A stretch of DNA of 64,000 bases from DATBAX01 sp963762965 (lineage in GTDB: Bacteria; Acidobacteriota; Terriglobia; Terriglobales; Acidobacteriaceae), in contig CAVXME010000001.1 of assembly GCA_963762965.1 (NCBI GenBank), positions 682,001-746,000 of the forward strand. Reading direction: 5' to 3'. The first letter of the stretch is position 1. Each line of letters starts with the position of its first letter. The notes under the pieces are model-generated. The model was not told the DNA's origin. It ran no database searches and worked only from the letters and a program-made list of their open reading frames with translations. Below are positions 1 through 8,607 of the stretch, one piece after another. The position numbers and the translations under genes are program-made.

Positions 1-157
1 TGCGGTTGGCGGGGACCTGAAAGCAATACTCAAAAAACGCAATCAGCCAGCTCACCAGGATCACCTTGAATAGCGGAACCTGACGGTACTTCAGGTGGCC
101 GTACCAGGCGAAGGTCATGAAGATGTTGGAAATGGTCAGCAGCACGATCGTTGTCAT
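1..157 (-). CDS. DMT-like DUF486 small membrane protein, C-terminus beyond window edge
   Basis: The minus strand reads from an ATG at 157 and stays open to the window edge. It begins MTTIVLLTISNIFMTFAWYG and continues through W-x-I-A-F-F-E-Y-C-F-Q-V-P-A-N-R, which I recognise as the start of the DUF486 (DMT-fold) family. These are inner-membrane proteins of about 110 residues with four helices and no assigned substrate. Only 52 codons are visible, covering about the first two helices. The family assignment rests on recognising the motif; the function is unknown. Confidence 0.8.
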   Translation of the reverse strand, partial: MTTIVLLTISNIFMTFAWYGHLKYRQVPLFKVILVSWLIAFFEYCFQVPANR

Positions 158-190
158 AACCGCTATGCTGCCACGAAATCCAAGAAATTT

Positions 191-273
191 AGAAGTAAGA
201 TGTCAGAATGCAGAAGTTGCAACCTTCAGCCCAAGGATTTAACTTCTGCATTCTGACTTCTTACTTCTGCATT
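191..273. repeat. Heptad-array hairpin, family E (unit ACTTCTG/CATTCTG)
   Basis: Positions 191-218 and 241-268 form an inverted repeat matching at 27 of 28 positions around a 22-nt loop. The right arm reads as consecutive 7-nt units (ACTTCTG, CATTCTG, ACTTCTT, ACTTCTG, CATTCTT), and the left arm is their complement. It lies between the divergent DUF486 and aldehyde dehydrogenase genes, so it falls in or near promoters and not in a transcribed operon gap. The architecture matches the other heptad arrays in this window with a different unit sequence. Confidence 0.85.
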
Positions 274-357
274 CTTTGGCGAACGCTCCAACTTGCCCGC
301 CTTCCACCCCGGTTGTAGCATGAAGAGTCACGGCTTTTATTCCCAGGAGGCATCATC

Positions 358-1893
358 ATGGCGACCGATACCCTGGCCACCCCGGCCATTTCCGGCAGCG
401 GCAAAACCAAGGTTTATAAGAACTTTATTGACGGCGAGTGGGTCGAGTCTTCGAGCGGAGAGACGTTCGAAAACTTGAACCCTGCCGACACCCGCGATGT
501 GGTTGGAATCTTCCAGAAATCCGGAAAAGCCGATGTAGACGACGCCATGAATGCCGCCAAGCGAGCCTTCGCCAAATGGCGCCTCGTCCCTGCTCCCCAT
601 CGTGCGGAAATCGTCTTTCGTGCCGCCGAGATGCTGTTTGAACGGAAAGAAGAATACGCCCGCGACATGACCCGCGAAATGGGTAAGATCCTCAAGGAAA
701 CTCGAGGTGATGTGCAGGAAGCCGTGGACTGCGCTTACTACATGGCCGGCGAAGGACGCCGCCTGTTTGGGCCCACCACGCCGTCAGAACTCCCCAACAA
801 GTTCGCCATGGCCATCCGCCAACCCATCGGAGTATGTGGCATGATCGCGCCCTGGAACTTCCCCATGGCAATTCCGTCGTGGAAACTCCTGCCGGCCATC
901 GTCTGCGGCAACACTTGCGTGATCAAGCCGGGCGAAGACACTCCGCTTTCTACACTGAATCTCGTGCGCACTCTTACCGACGCTGGCCTACCCAAGGGTG
1001 TCATCAACATCGTGACCGGATACGGGCCAGAGGCTGGCGCGCCGCTGGTCGAGCATCCCGATCTGCGGGCGATTTCATTCACCGGGTCATCCCGCGTGGG
1101 TCGCATTGTCGGCGCTTCTGCCGCCAAGAGTCTGAAGCATTGCTCGCTCGAGCTCGGCGGCAAGAATCCCATGATCGTGCTCGACGACGCCAACCTCGAA
1201 CTCGCCATCGAAGGCGGACTATGGGGTGCATTCGGCACCACCGGCCAGCGCTGCACGGCCACAAGCCGGATCATCGTGCAGAAGGGCGTGTATTCAGATT
1301 TCATATCCCGCTACGTCGAACTGGCCAAGAAACTAAAAGTTGGCAACGGACTCAACGAAAGCACCGAGATGGGCCCAGCGATCAACCAACGCCAACTCAC
1401 TAGCGACCTGAACTATGTGGAGATCGGCAAATCCGAAGGCGCGAAATTGAAGACCGGCGGCAATCGCCTGGAAAAAGGCGACTACCAGCACGGCTACTTC
1501 ATGGAGCCCACCGTGTTCGTCGACGTCGATCCCAAGATGCGCATCGCCCAGGAAGAAATCTTCGGTCCAGTGGTTTCGATTATCCCGGCCGACAGCTTCG
1601 AGCACGCCATCGAAATCGCCAATGGCATTGAATACGGGCTTTCGTCCTCGCTCTACACCAAGGATGTGAACAAAGCCTTCACCGCCATGCGCGACCTGCA
1701 CACCGGCATCACTTACATCAACGCACCAACCATCGGTGCCGAAGTGCATTTGCCGTTCGGCGGGACGAAATCCACCGGCAATGGCCATCGCGAAGGTGGC
1801 ATTGGCGCGATTGATTTCTATAGCGAGTGGAAGGCAGTGTACGTAGACTATTCGGACAAGCTACAGAAAGCACAGATTGATCGGGGGGAGTAG
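358..1893 (+). CDS. NAD(P)-dependent aldehyde dehydrogenase
   Basis: A 511-residue member of the ALDH superfamily, which oxidises an aldehyde to its carboxylate with NAD(P)+ in the cytoplasm. The cofactor-binding stretch IAPWNFP, the general base Glu265 in ELGGKNP, and the catalytic Cys299 in GQRCTATSR are present, as is the C-terminal EEIFGPV motif. A strong AGGAGG at 345-350 sits 7 nt before the ATG and fixes the start. It resembles semialdehyde dehydrogenases (2-oxoglutarate or aminoadipate semialdehyde types), but the substrate cannot be set from sequence. It stands alone, with hairpin repeats on both sides and no pathway neighbours. Confidence 0.93.
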   Translation: MATDTLATPAISGSGKTKVYKNFIDGEWVESSSGETFENLNPADTRDVVGIFQKSGKADVDDAMNAAKRAFAKWRLVPAPHRAEIVFRAAEMLFERKEEYARDMTREMGKILKETRGDVQEAVDCAYYMAGEGRRLFGPTTPSELPNKFAMAIRQPIGVCGMIAPWNFPMAIPSWKLLPAIVCGNTCVIKPGEDTPLSTLNLVRTLTDAGLPKGVINIVTGYGPEAGAPLVEHPDLRAISFTGSSRVGRIVGASAAKSLKHCSLELGGKNPMIVLDDANLELAIEGGLWGAFGTTGQRCTATSRIIVQKGVYSDFISRYVELAKKLKVGNGLNESTEMGPAINQRQLTSDLNYVEIGKSEGAKLKTGGNRLEKGDYQHGYFMEPTVFVDVDPKMRIAQEEIFGPVVSIIPADSFEHAIEIANGIEYGLSSSLYTKDVNKAFTAMRDLHTGITYINAPTIGAEVHLPFGGTKSTGNGHREGGIGAIDFYSEWKAVYVDYSDKLQKAQIDRGE

Positions 1894-1929
1894 AACACGG
1901 ATCGACTGAAACGAAAATTCCGCCAGCTT

Positions 1930-2074
1930 GTCATCCTGAGCGGAGAGGAAACTTCGGAACGAAGTTTCCTCGCAGTCGAAGGACCCCTACCGCAGGCAGA
2001 CTTGGTCGTTCTAGGGGTCCTTCGACTCCGTAAGTCCACTCGCGAACGAGTGAACTCACTTCGCTCAGGATGAC
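1930..2074. repeat. Long hairpin repeat with CTGAGCG ends
   Basis: The element starts GTCATCCTGAGCG and ends CGCTCAGGATGAC, so its termini are inverted copies. Inside are further inverted pairs: an outer GTCGAAGGACCC with GGGTCCTTCGAC, a hairpin on AAACTTCGGAACGAAGTTT, and one on CACTCGCGAACGAGTG. It fills the gap between the aldehyde dehydrogenase and the sedolisin. A near-identical element lies at 48150-48294, with partial copies at 27202, 35240 and 45405. It carries no coding potential. Confidence 0.88.
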
Positions 2075-2137
2075 ATGGATATTAAGTTGGATCACAGGTC
2101 GCAATAATGGATCGCAATCAAAAACGGAGTGAACGAA

Positions 2138-3796
2138 ATGAATAAACAAACATTAGGCATTCGGGCCTCACTGCAATTGTTCATTGCTCTCGCCGCGTCA
2201 CTGCTCTTCTTCGTTTCGATGGCCCAGGCCGAGCAGCGCTTAACCATGAGCAGCCACGTGCATCAGGAAGTCATCAACGGGCAAGCTCCCTTGGTCGGCC
2301 ATCTTCCCAGCACGCAGCGTTTGAGCCTGGCCATCTCCTTGCCGCTTAGAGACGAAGCGGGCCTGCGTGATCTGGTGCAGCAGATTTACGATCCCAAGAG
2401 CCCGGTCTACCGCCAATACCTCAGCGTTCAGGAGGGCACCGAAAGATTCGGTCCCACCCAGGACGACTACGACGCGGTCGTTCGTTTCGCGAAGTCGAAT
2501 GGCCTGAATGTGGTGGATACTTACGAGAATCGCATGGTTGTGGATGTCGAAGGGCCGGTTTCGAATATTGAGAGCGCCTTCCACGTGGTGATGAATCTGT
2601 ATCAGCATCCCACCGAGAATCGGGCCTTTTACTCGCCCGACCGCGATCCATCGCTTGATCTTGACGTACCGGTGTTACACATCACTGGATTGGACAACTT
2701 TACTCTGCCGCACTCCCACATGGTGAGAACCGCCCAGCCGACAGCCGCCAGCAGCAAGGCGACCGGCTCCGGTCCAGGAGGGCAATTTATTGGCAGCGAT
2801 ATGCGGGCTGCCTACTACGGCTCAGGCTCGCTGAACGGCAAGGGCCAATCGGTGGGATTGTTTGAATACGCCGGCTACGAGATCAGCGATGTGAAACTTT
2901 ACTTCAAGACGGTGGGACAAACGCTGAAAGTTCCGGTGAAAGGCGTCTCGCTGAATGGGGTCAGTTTGAAATGTCCTCCCGCAAGCTGCGACGACGGCGA
3001 ACAGGCCCTGGACATTGAGATGGCGATCTCCCTGGCCCCTGGCTTGAAGCAAGTCGTGGTTTATGTGGGCAACAACGATATCTCCATTTTCAACCGGATG
3101 GCGTCGGACAATACTTCCAAGCAACTCAGCTGTTCCTGGGGATGGACCGATGATGAAGTCCCCCTGGACGCGATTCTTCTGTTGCTCGCAGGCCAGGGAC
3201 AAACTGTGTTCGTAGCTACAGGTGACGATGGCTCGGCCAGCGCGGCCGATTATGTCTGGCCCTCGGACGATCCGCTTGTGGTCGGAGTCGGCGGCACTGA
3301 CATCACTACCAATGGCGCGGGTGGCACTTGGAAATCCGAAACCGGATGGAGCGGCAGCGCCGGCATGCCTTCCAAGAACAACGTCCCGATTCCCACTTAT
3401 CAGCAGCTTGCTGGTGTGATCAATTCCAAGAATCATGGGTCGAAAAAGCTGCGCAACATTCCGGATGTGGCCGCCGAAGCCAACACCAATCAGTTCAGTT
3501 GCTATGACGGCGGCTGCTATGGAGGCAATGGAGGCACCAGTTATGCCGCTCCGCTATGGGCCGGCTTCCTGGCTCTTACCAATCAGCAAGGGGCCGCCGA
3601 CGGCAAGGCTCCTCTGGGATTCATCAACCCGGCTCTCTATGCCATCGGCACGGGATCAAGCTATACCAGCGATTTCCACGATCAGACCTCGGGCAACAAC
3701 GGCAAATACAACGCGGTCGCGGGATTCGACCTGGTAACCGGCTGGGGAAGCCCGACCGGGGTGAATCTGATTGACGCGCTGCTGGCGAGCGAATAA
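2138..3796 (+). CDS. Secreted S53 peptidase (sedolisin/kumamolisin type) with pro-domain
   Basis: A 552-residue secreted serine-carboxyl endopeptidase, probably acid-active. A signal peptide ends near MAQA-EQ. A pro-kumamolisin activation domain covers about residues 25-190, then the S53 catalytic domain. Numbered from the ATG at 2138, the Glu/Asp pair of GEQALDIE is E288 and D292, and the nucleophile is S468 in GGTSYAAP. The oxyanion region VATGDDGSAS is also present. GGAG at 2126-2129 is well spaced for 2138; a GTG at 2129 would overlap that RBS and is less likely. The glycine-rich C-terminus with D-x-V-T-GWGSPTG is typical of the calcium site. Sedolisins are abundant in Acidobacteriota. 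Confidence 0.93.
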   Translation: MNKQTLGIRASLQLFIALAASLLFFVSMAQAEQRLTMSSHVHQEVINGQAPLVGHLPSTQRLSLAISLPLRDEAGLRDLVQQIYDPKSPVYRQYLSVQEGTERFGPTQDDYDAVVRFAKSNGLNVVDTYENRMVVDVEGPVSNIESAFHVVMNLYQHPTENRAFYSPDRDPSLDLDVPVLHITGLDNFTLPHSHMVRTAQPTAASSKATGSGPGGQFIGSDMRAAYYGSGSLNGKGQSVGLFEYAGYEISDVKLYFKTVGQTLKVPVKGVSLNGVSLKCPPASCDDGEQALDIEMAISLAPGLKQVVVYVGNNDISIFNRMASDNTSKQLSCSWGWTDDEVPLDAILLLLAGQGQTVFVATGDDGSASAADYVWPSDDPLVVGVGGTDITTNGAGGTWKSETGWSGSAGMPSKNNVPIPTYQQLAGVINSKNHGSKKLRNIPDVAAEANTNQFSCYDGGCYGGNGGTSYAAPLWAGFLALTNQQGAADGKAPLGFINPALYAIGTGSSYTSDFHDQTSGNNGKYNAVAGFDLVTGWGSPTGVNLIDALLASE

Positions 3797-3810
3797 TAAG
3801 CCAAACCCTT

Positions 3811-3893
3811 GTCATTCCGAGAGCGGAGCGCCGAGGAATCTGCTGTCTGCTCGCGTTAAGGGAAGCAGATTTCTCCCTTCGGTCGAAATGACA
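3811..3893. repeat. Hairpin repeat with CATTCCGAG ends
   Basis: GTCATTCCGAG at 3811 is followed by GCGCCGAGGAATCTGCT, an inner hairpin, then a degraded right end TCGAAATGAC. It sits directly downstream of the sedolisin stop. A better-preserved copy is at 21744-21830. It is related in layout to the CTGAGCG-end family but has different ends. A transcriptional terminator or mRNA 3'-end role is possible but not shown. Confidence 0.75.
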
Positions 3894-3947
3894 AGGGTTG
3901 TGACGGGAGCCCAGATTTTTCTCTGCGCCCTCAGCGCTCTCAGCGGT

Positions 3948-3953
3948 TAGAAT
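3948..3953 (+). promoter_or_regulatory. Putative -10 box of a leaderless promoter
   Basis: TAGAAT ends 6 nt before the ATG of the aminotransferase, so transcription would start at about the A of the start codon. No Shine-Dalgarno is present between it and the ATG. No convincing -35 is visible. The arrangement recurs at 20838, 21891 and, on the minus strand, 5339. Confidence 0.5.
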
Positions 3954-3959
3954 CTCTCC

Positions 3960-5168
3960 ATGCCCACTACGCAAACCCGCGAGATCAGCGCCGCGACCCG
4001 GCTCGACAACGTCAAATACGCCATCCGCGACCTGGCCAGCGTTGCCGACGAAGTCATCAAGCAGGGACACAAAGTCCTGCCGCTCAATGTCGGCGACCCG
4101 AATATTTTTGACTTCAAAACTCCACCCCACATCATCGAAGCCGTACATCAGGCCATGCGTGACGGCAAGAACGGCTACGCGCCGTCGGCCGGCATTCCGC
4201 AGGCGCTCGAAGCCATTCGCGGCGAAGCTTCCCGCCGGGGCATGACCAGCGTGCAGGATGTCTTCATCACTTCCGGCGCGAGCGAGGCCGTGGATGTTTG
4301 CCTGACCGCGCTATTGAATCCCGGCGAGGACGTGCTAACGCCGTGCCCGGATTATCCACTCTATTCGGCGGTGCTGTGCAAGCTGGGCGTCGGACTGAAC
4401 ACTTATTACCTGAACGAAGAAGACGGGTGGCAGCCCGACCTTGAAGACATCAAGCGCAAGATCACGCCCCGAACCCGCGGAATCGTGCTGATCAATCCCA
4501 ATAACCCGACCGGCGCTCTGTGCTCGCGGAAAATGCTGGAATCGATCGCCGAGCTGGCGCGGCAGCACAATCTGCTAATTTTTTCCGATGAAATTTACGA
4601 CAAGCTCATTCTCGATGGTGGAGAGTGCATCTCCATGGCTTCCGTCGCCCCGGATGTTCCGGTAGTCACCTTCGGCGGGCTCTCGAAAAACTATCTCTGC
4701 CCGGGATGGCGGGTTGGCTGGGGAATGGTGAGCGGCGACGCAGCGGCTGTGAAGCCCTACACAGAAGGCGTTCACCGCCTGTTGCGGGCACGGCTTTCCG
4801 CTAACCATCCGGAACAATATGCCATCAAGATCGCGCTCGATGGATCGCAGGACCATCTCATTGAAGTCCGCAAGAAGCTTAGCGACCGCCGCGACCTCAC
4901 AGTAAGAACCTGCAACGCCATTCCACACATGAGTTGCGTTCCGCCTCGCGGCGCTTTTTATGCTTTTCCGAAAATTGATATTCCGGAAGACGACGAAACC
5001 TTCGTCAAAGAGCTGATCCGCAAAAAGTATGTGATGGTTGTCCACGGCTCCGGCTTCGGCCAGAAACCCGGCACAAAACATTTCCGGATAGTGTTCCTGC
5101 CAGACGAGCCGACGCTTACTCGGGCCTACAGCGCCATCGCGGAATTCATGCAGGAGAGATATCAGTAG
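3960..5168 (+). CDS. PLP-dependent aminotransferase, class I/II (alanine aminotransferase-like)
   Basis: A 402-residue fold-type I aminotransferase. It should transfer an amino group between an amino acid and a 2-oxo acid using PLP, in the cytoplasm. The N-terminal region has LNVGDPNIFDF and NGYAPSAGIPQALEAI. The middle has NPNNPTGALCS, DEIYDKL, and the Schiff-base Lys243 in FGGLSKNYLCPGWRVGW. The pattern is closest to archaeal/acidobacterial AlaA-like enzymes that pair alanine with 2-oxoglutarate, but the substrate is inferred. A -10-like TAGAAT just upstream suggests a leaderless mRNA. Its 3' end overlaps the convergent small gene at 5146 by 23 bp. Confidence 0.9.
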   Translation: MPTTQTREISAATRLDNVKYAIRDLASVADEVIKQGHKVLPLNVGDPNIFDFKTPPHIIEAVHQAMRDGKNGYAPSAGIPQALEAIRGEASRRGMTSVQDVFITSGASEAVDVCLTALLNPGEDVLTPCPDYPLYSAVLCKLGVGLNTYYLNEEDGWQPDLEDIKRKITPRTRGIVLINPNNPTGALCSRKMLESIAELARQHNLLIFSDEIYDKLILDGGECISMASVAPDVPVVTFGGLSKNYLCPGWRVGWGMVSGDAAAVKPYTEGVHRLLRARLSANHPEQYAIKIALDGSQDHLIEVRKKLSDRRDLTVRTCNAIPHMSCVPPRGAFYAFPKIDIPEDDETFVKELIRKKYVMVVHGSGFGQKPGTKHFRIVFLPDEPTLTRAYSAIAEFMQERYQ

Positions 5169-5331
5169 GCTGCGTTGTCTTCTTGAGCGAGATCCAACTG
5201 CGGGCCGCCTTTTTGACTTCGCTGTGGGCAATCAAGTCGCCCGCGTCCGCCTGCCTTAGGCTCTTGTCGATCTGCTGAGTCTGCCACCTCTCAACATCGG
5301 CTATATTGTCGGACTTCCTTGGTTCGTTCAT
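5146..5331 (-). CDS. Small RHH/ParD-like antitoxin homologue without an adjacent toxin
   Basis: A 61-residue protein containing W-x5-I-x-K-S-L-R-Q-A-D-A-G-D-L-I-A-H-S-E-V-K. This matches the pattern (I-x2-G/S-L-x2-A-D-A-G-x4-H/S-x-E-V) of ParD/CopG-type antitoxins and regulators. The chosen ATG at 5331 lies 7 nt after a minus-strand TACACT, again a leaderless layout. The C-terminus overlaps the aminotransferase end on the other strand. No RelE/ParE-like toxin frame is next to it. It may be an orphan antitoxin, a solitary regulator, or a chance frame in a gap. Confidence 0.5.
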   Translation of the reverse strand: MNEPRKSDNIADVERWQTQQIDKSLRQADAGDLIAHSEVKKAARSWISLKKTTQPTDISPA

Positions 5332-5475
5332 TGGTTTTAGTGTATTTCGTCTATGGTGATCCGCTTTAGAACCCAAGTTTCACTTGCGCTCCTGGCATAA
5401 CCGTTCAGTCCCCCTTGGTCTTTCCCCCAGAATCTGCTTAAATTCCCTTAATGCTTTGCCTCGGAAGTTCGCTTC

Positions 5476-6213
5476 GTGATTGACATCCATTGCCACATTC
5501 TTGCCGACGTGGACGACGGGCCCAAATCCTGGGACGTGGCCCAGGAAATGTGCCTGATGGCAGTGGGCGACGGCATTGAACACATTGTGGCCACGCCGCA
5601 TGCCAACGAACGTTATCACTATGACCGTGAATATCTGAAAGGCCTGCTCGACCATCTTCGAAAACTGGTTGGGCCAGCTCCACGCTTCAGCCTGGGCTGC
5701 GATTTTCATCTTTCGTACGAAAATCTTCAGGATGTCATGATCGTTCCCGACCGCTATTGCATCGAGGGTACGCGCTATCTGCTGGTGGAGCTGAGCAACT
5801 ACAGTGTCCCAGTGCAGATGGACGATTGCTTTGCCAATCTAAGAGAAAAAGGCATCACCCCCGTGATCACTCACCCGGAGCGCAATCCCATTGTGCAGCA
5901 GGCGCCGCAAAGGGTCCTCAAGTGGGTGGAACAAGGTTGCGCGGTGCAAGTCACGGCTTCGGCGCTGACCGGATTCTGGGGAGAACGCGCCTGGCGAGCC
6001 GCTGAGTGGCTGCTCAAACGCGACGCCGTGCACGTGCTGGCCACCGATGCCCACGACACCAAACGCCGCACCCCAGTGCTGTCCGAGGCCCGTCATGTTG
6101 TGGCCGAAGAATATAGCGAAGAGGTCGCACAAGCCCTGGTCGACGCCAATCCTCGCGCCATTGTGAATGGACAGCCGCTGCCTTATTTCCCGGATCCGGT
6201 GATGAAAAGCTAG
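5476..6213 (+). CDS. CpsB/CapC-type PHP-fold tyrosine-protein phosphatase
   Basis: A 245-residue metal-dependent PHP-family phosphatase. The N-terminal IDIHCHILADVDDGP supplies the first His pair, followed by ATPHAN, ITHPERN and LATDAHDTK, all expected metal ligands. Homologues such as Streptococcus CpsB and Bacillus YwqE dephosphorylate the tyrosine kinases that control capsule and exopolysaccharide export. The start is a GTG at 5476; the frame has no ATG placed to include the essential DIHCH motif. No polysaccharide genes or BY-kinase are adjacent, so the partner must be elsewhere. Confidence 0.9.
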   Translation: MIDIHCHILADVDDGPKSWDVAQEMCLMAVGDGIEHIVATPHANERYHYDREYLKGLLDHLRKLVGPAPRFSLGCDFHLSYENLQDVMIVPDRYCIEGTRYLLVELSNYSVPVQMDDCFANLREKGITPVITHPERNPIVQQAPQRVLKWVEQGCAVQVTASALTGFWGERAWRAAEWLLKRDAVHVLATDAHDTKRRTPVLSEARHVVAEEYSEEVAQALVDANPRAIVNGQPLPYFPDPVMKS

Positions 6214-6215
6214 GT

Positions 6216-6300
6216 GGGTCTTTGGTGTCAGGTGTCAGGTTCTTGAGCACAACATCCGCTGGACAACAACTGAGACCCGAGACCTGTGACCTGAGACCCA
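6216..6300. repeat. Heptad-array hairpin, family D (unit GGTCTCA)
   Basis: Two facing arrays: 6216-6243 with units like GGTCTTT, GGTGTCA, GGTTCTT, and 6271-6300 whose complement reads GGTCTCA-like units. They lie between the convergent CpsB-like gene (stop at 6213) and the gene ending at 6304, so they start 3 nt after one stop and end 4 nt from the other. The same family recurs between rpoA and rplQ at 48878. Confidence 0.8.
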
Positions 6301-6303
6301 AAA

Positions 6304-6835
6304 CTATTTACTGGCCGGAACTACTGGATCAGCAGAAGCATGCGCCGGCGCCCGCGGCACATCCGGCTGCGTGGTCATGGCACTTTCCGGATTGAGCAGG
6401 TGCTCGTGGTCGGGACCGAGGCCCAGCTTGATCAGCGCCCGCGAGTCGGGGACCTCTTTGCTCTGCCATCCATGTTCGGCCTGGTAGCGTTGCATGGCCT
6501 TCTGCGCCGCGTCATTCCAGGTGGTGGATGGTTCCCCGCTCAGGTAGTGTTCGCGAATCAAGGCTTCCTGGATTTCCTGGGAACGCTGGGGATCGATTTT
6601 TTGCTGCCCGCGTTTGCGGGAACTGGCGGTCCTGTGCAATTTACGCCGCCGGCTTGCAGTCTTGTGCGCGGAAGCAGTTGTCGGCTTGGTGGCCTGAGTT
6701 GAAGTAGAAGTGGTCGGGGCAGCGCCGGATGCCCGGCTTATTTGTGGTCGTGGTCTGGGCAGGCAAAAGCGTGCCCGCGAGAAAACAAGCGCAACTGACG
6801 ACGGTCACCGGCCAGAGTCTGTTCCGAAGCAACAC
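6304..6835 (-). pseudogene. Frameshifted secreted protein with a peptidoglycan-binding-like C-terminus
   Basis: Two overlapping minus-strand frames look like one gene. The first (6835 to 6641) begins with a signal peptide MLLRNRLWPVTVVSCACFLA and then Q-T-T-T-T-N-K. The second frame is open through A-P-T-T-S-T-S-T-Q-A-T-K-P, a basic stretch, and a domain with QEIQEALIREHYLSGEPS, Y-Q-A-E-H-G-W-Q and DSRALIKLGLGPDH ending at 6304. The second part has no good start of its own (only a TTG at 6639). A one-base shift around 6725-6770 would join them into about 175 residues. The C-terminal block resembles an acidobacterial PG-binding-like protein. Sequencing error or true mutation cannot be told apart. 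Confidence 0.7.
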
Positions 6836-6959
6836 TCACCTCGTCGCATTACATAAAGACGAATTCCGCAAAAGACCCCGCACAAGCAAAGGGCCTGGCA
6901 CTGAGTAATGATCTCTCGACCACGGCCCCAGTGTCAGTCCCAATCGTGTACTGCCGACG

Positions 6960-8543
6960 TTACGGAAGTGTACCGGCCAGGAAGATGGTCCCGTCCTGAT
7001 GGCCCGAGCCCCGCTGACGGACCAGGAACACCACATCCTGTCCGCTCTTGAGAGCGGATTGAAGATGATTGAAATCGTCCTCGGTATTCACCGGTTGCTT
7101 GTTGATTTCGAGAATGACGTCGCCGCGGGCCACGCCGACATCGTCGGCGAAAGACTCCGGCTTCACGTCTTGAACGATCACGCCCTTGCCAGCCGGGATG
7201 TCCAGCTTGTCCGCCATCTCCGGAGTGATCGCGCGCACGCTGATGCCCAGGCGGCTTTCCTTGGGAGCGCTTTCTCCTTCGTCGTTCTGGTCATCTCCGA
7301 GCCGGGCGGCAAACAGTTTGGCCCGGTCGGCAACGGTGACGGTGGTTTCCTGCTTCTTACCGTTGCGAATAAAGCCCAAGGCGACTTTGGTGCCCGGTTT
7401 GCGGCTGGCGATATCGCCCACCAATTCGTCGCCGTTTTTGACGGTCTTTCCATCCACCGACGTAATGGTGTCGCCGCGTTTCAGGCCCGCCTCATCCGCC
7501 GGACTGCCGGCCGTCACATCAGAAACCGTAATGCCCGAACCCATGCCATAGACGCGCTCGATGGCTGGATTCTCTTCGGCGCTAAACATGATTCCAATCG
7601 AACCGCGCGCCACTCGATGTTCGGGTCCGATGAGCTGGTTGTAAACCTGCACTACGGTGTTCGAGGGCAGGGCGAATCCCAGGCCGGCGTAGGAATTGGT
7701 GTCGGTAAGGATCGCGGTATTGATGCCGATTACCTCGGCAGCCATATTTACTAGCGGTCCACCGGAGTTCCCGGGATTGATGGCAGCGTCGGTCTGAATG
7801 AACGACTGGAACTGACGGCCCGGCACAATGCTTCGCCCTTTGGCCGAAACGATGCCAGCAGTGACCGTTCCTAGCTGACCGAATGGACTACCGATCGCCA
7901 GCACCCAATCTCCCACCTGCATGCCGTCTGAGTTACCCATCTTCGCGGCTGGCAGTGGATGGTCCACATCAATCTTGATGACCGCGAGGTCGGTTTCCTG
8001 GTCGGTGCCAATGACCCGGGCGTCATGCTGCACGCTCGGCGGGTCATCCTGGAGCTTCACGCGAATGCGGTCGGCTTTTTCCACGACGTGACGGTTGGTG
8101 AGAATGTAGCCCTTGGAATCCACCAGAACTCCCGAACCCAGAGAATGCTCGCGAATCGGGCCCTGGGCTTGACCACCCTGGCCGCCGAAAAACTTGCCAA
8201 AGAAATCGTCGAAGGGATTCTCGCTCTGATCGTCCGGGTCATCGGGCTGCGCGCCACGGCCGGCGCGGCGATGCGGGTTCTTGATGGTGGCTTCGGTGTT
8301 GATATTGACGACGCTGGGCCCCAGTTGTTTGGCCACTTCCGTAAACTGGTTCGCCGACTGATGCACGGCGGGCACGCTCAAGGGCGTGGCATCGGAAGCT
8401 TTCTTGGTCTCCTGACCTTTGACCCCGTATGAGATCACGGTTCCGATCAAAATACCGACAGCCAACGTAGCTAAAACTGCGAATGTGGACGGGAGGCGAT
8501 TGGCCTTCAAACGCGTCCAAAAAGCGCTCGCGCGCGGATCCAT
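6960..8543 (-). CDS. Do/DegQ-family periplasmic serine protease (HtrA)
   Basis: A 527-residue envelope protease/chaperone for misfolded proteins. An N-terminal membrane anchor (about residues 21-41) is followed by a linker, a trypsin-like domain with H152, D185 and S260 (TNRHVV, DLAVIK, GNSGGP), and two PDZ domains (about 300-395 and 425-525, with GLKRGDTI and GVARGDVI). The ATG has GGAGGA 9 nt upstream, and a TATAAT promoter lies before that. An F/G/D-rich loop of acidic residues precedes the protease domain. It appears monocistronic. Confidence 0.96.
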   Translation of the reverse strand: MDPRASAFWTRLKANRLPSTFAVLATLAVGILIGTVISYGVKGQETKKASDATPLSVPAVHQSANQFTEVAKQLGPSVVNINTEATIKNPHRRAGRGAQPDDPDDQSENPFDDFFGKFFGGQGGQAQGPIREHSLGSGVLVDSKGYILTNRHVVEKADRIRVKLQDDPPSVQHDARVIGTDQETDLAVIKIDVDHPLPAAKMGNSDGMQVGDWVLAIGSPFGQLGTVTAGIVSAKGRSIVPGRQFQSFIQTDAAINPGNSGGPLVNMAAEVIGINTAILTDTNSYAGLGFALPSNTVVQVYNQLIGPEHRVARGSIGIMFSAEENPAIERVYGMGSGITVSDVTAGSPADEAGLKRGDTITSVDGKTVKNGDELVGDIASRKPGTKVALGFIRNGKKQETTVTVADRAKLFAARLGDDQNDEGESAPKESRLGISVRAITPEMADKLDIPAGKGVIVQDVKPESFADDVGVARGDVILEINKQPVNTEDDFNHLQSALKSGQDVVFLVRQRGSGHQDGTIFLAGTLP

Positions 8544-8577
8544 AATGACTTCCTCCGGAAAACTGCCGAACTTTTTG

Positions 8578-8607
8578 ATTATACCTTTTGCCCAGCGAGG
8601 GTACCAA
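8578..8607 (-). promoter_or_regulatory. Sigma70-like promoter of the HtrA gene
   Basis: Read on the minus strand, TTGGTA (8607-8602) is separated by 18 nt from a perfect TATAAT (8583-8578). Transcription would start about 7 nt further on, giving a leader of about 30 nt with the GGAGGA ribosome-binding site before the ATG at 8543. Confidence 0.65.

Noticed and set aside
1333..1788. Long antisense frames inside the aldehyde dehydrogenase, HtrA, infB and GuaB genes
   Set aside because: They lie opposite strongly conserved genes, follow GC-skewed third positions and show no motifs or RBS.
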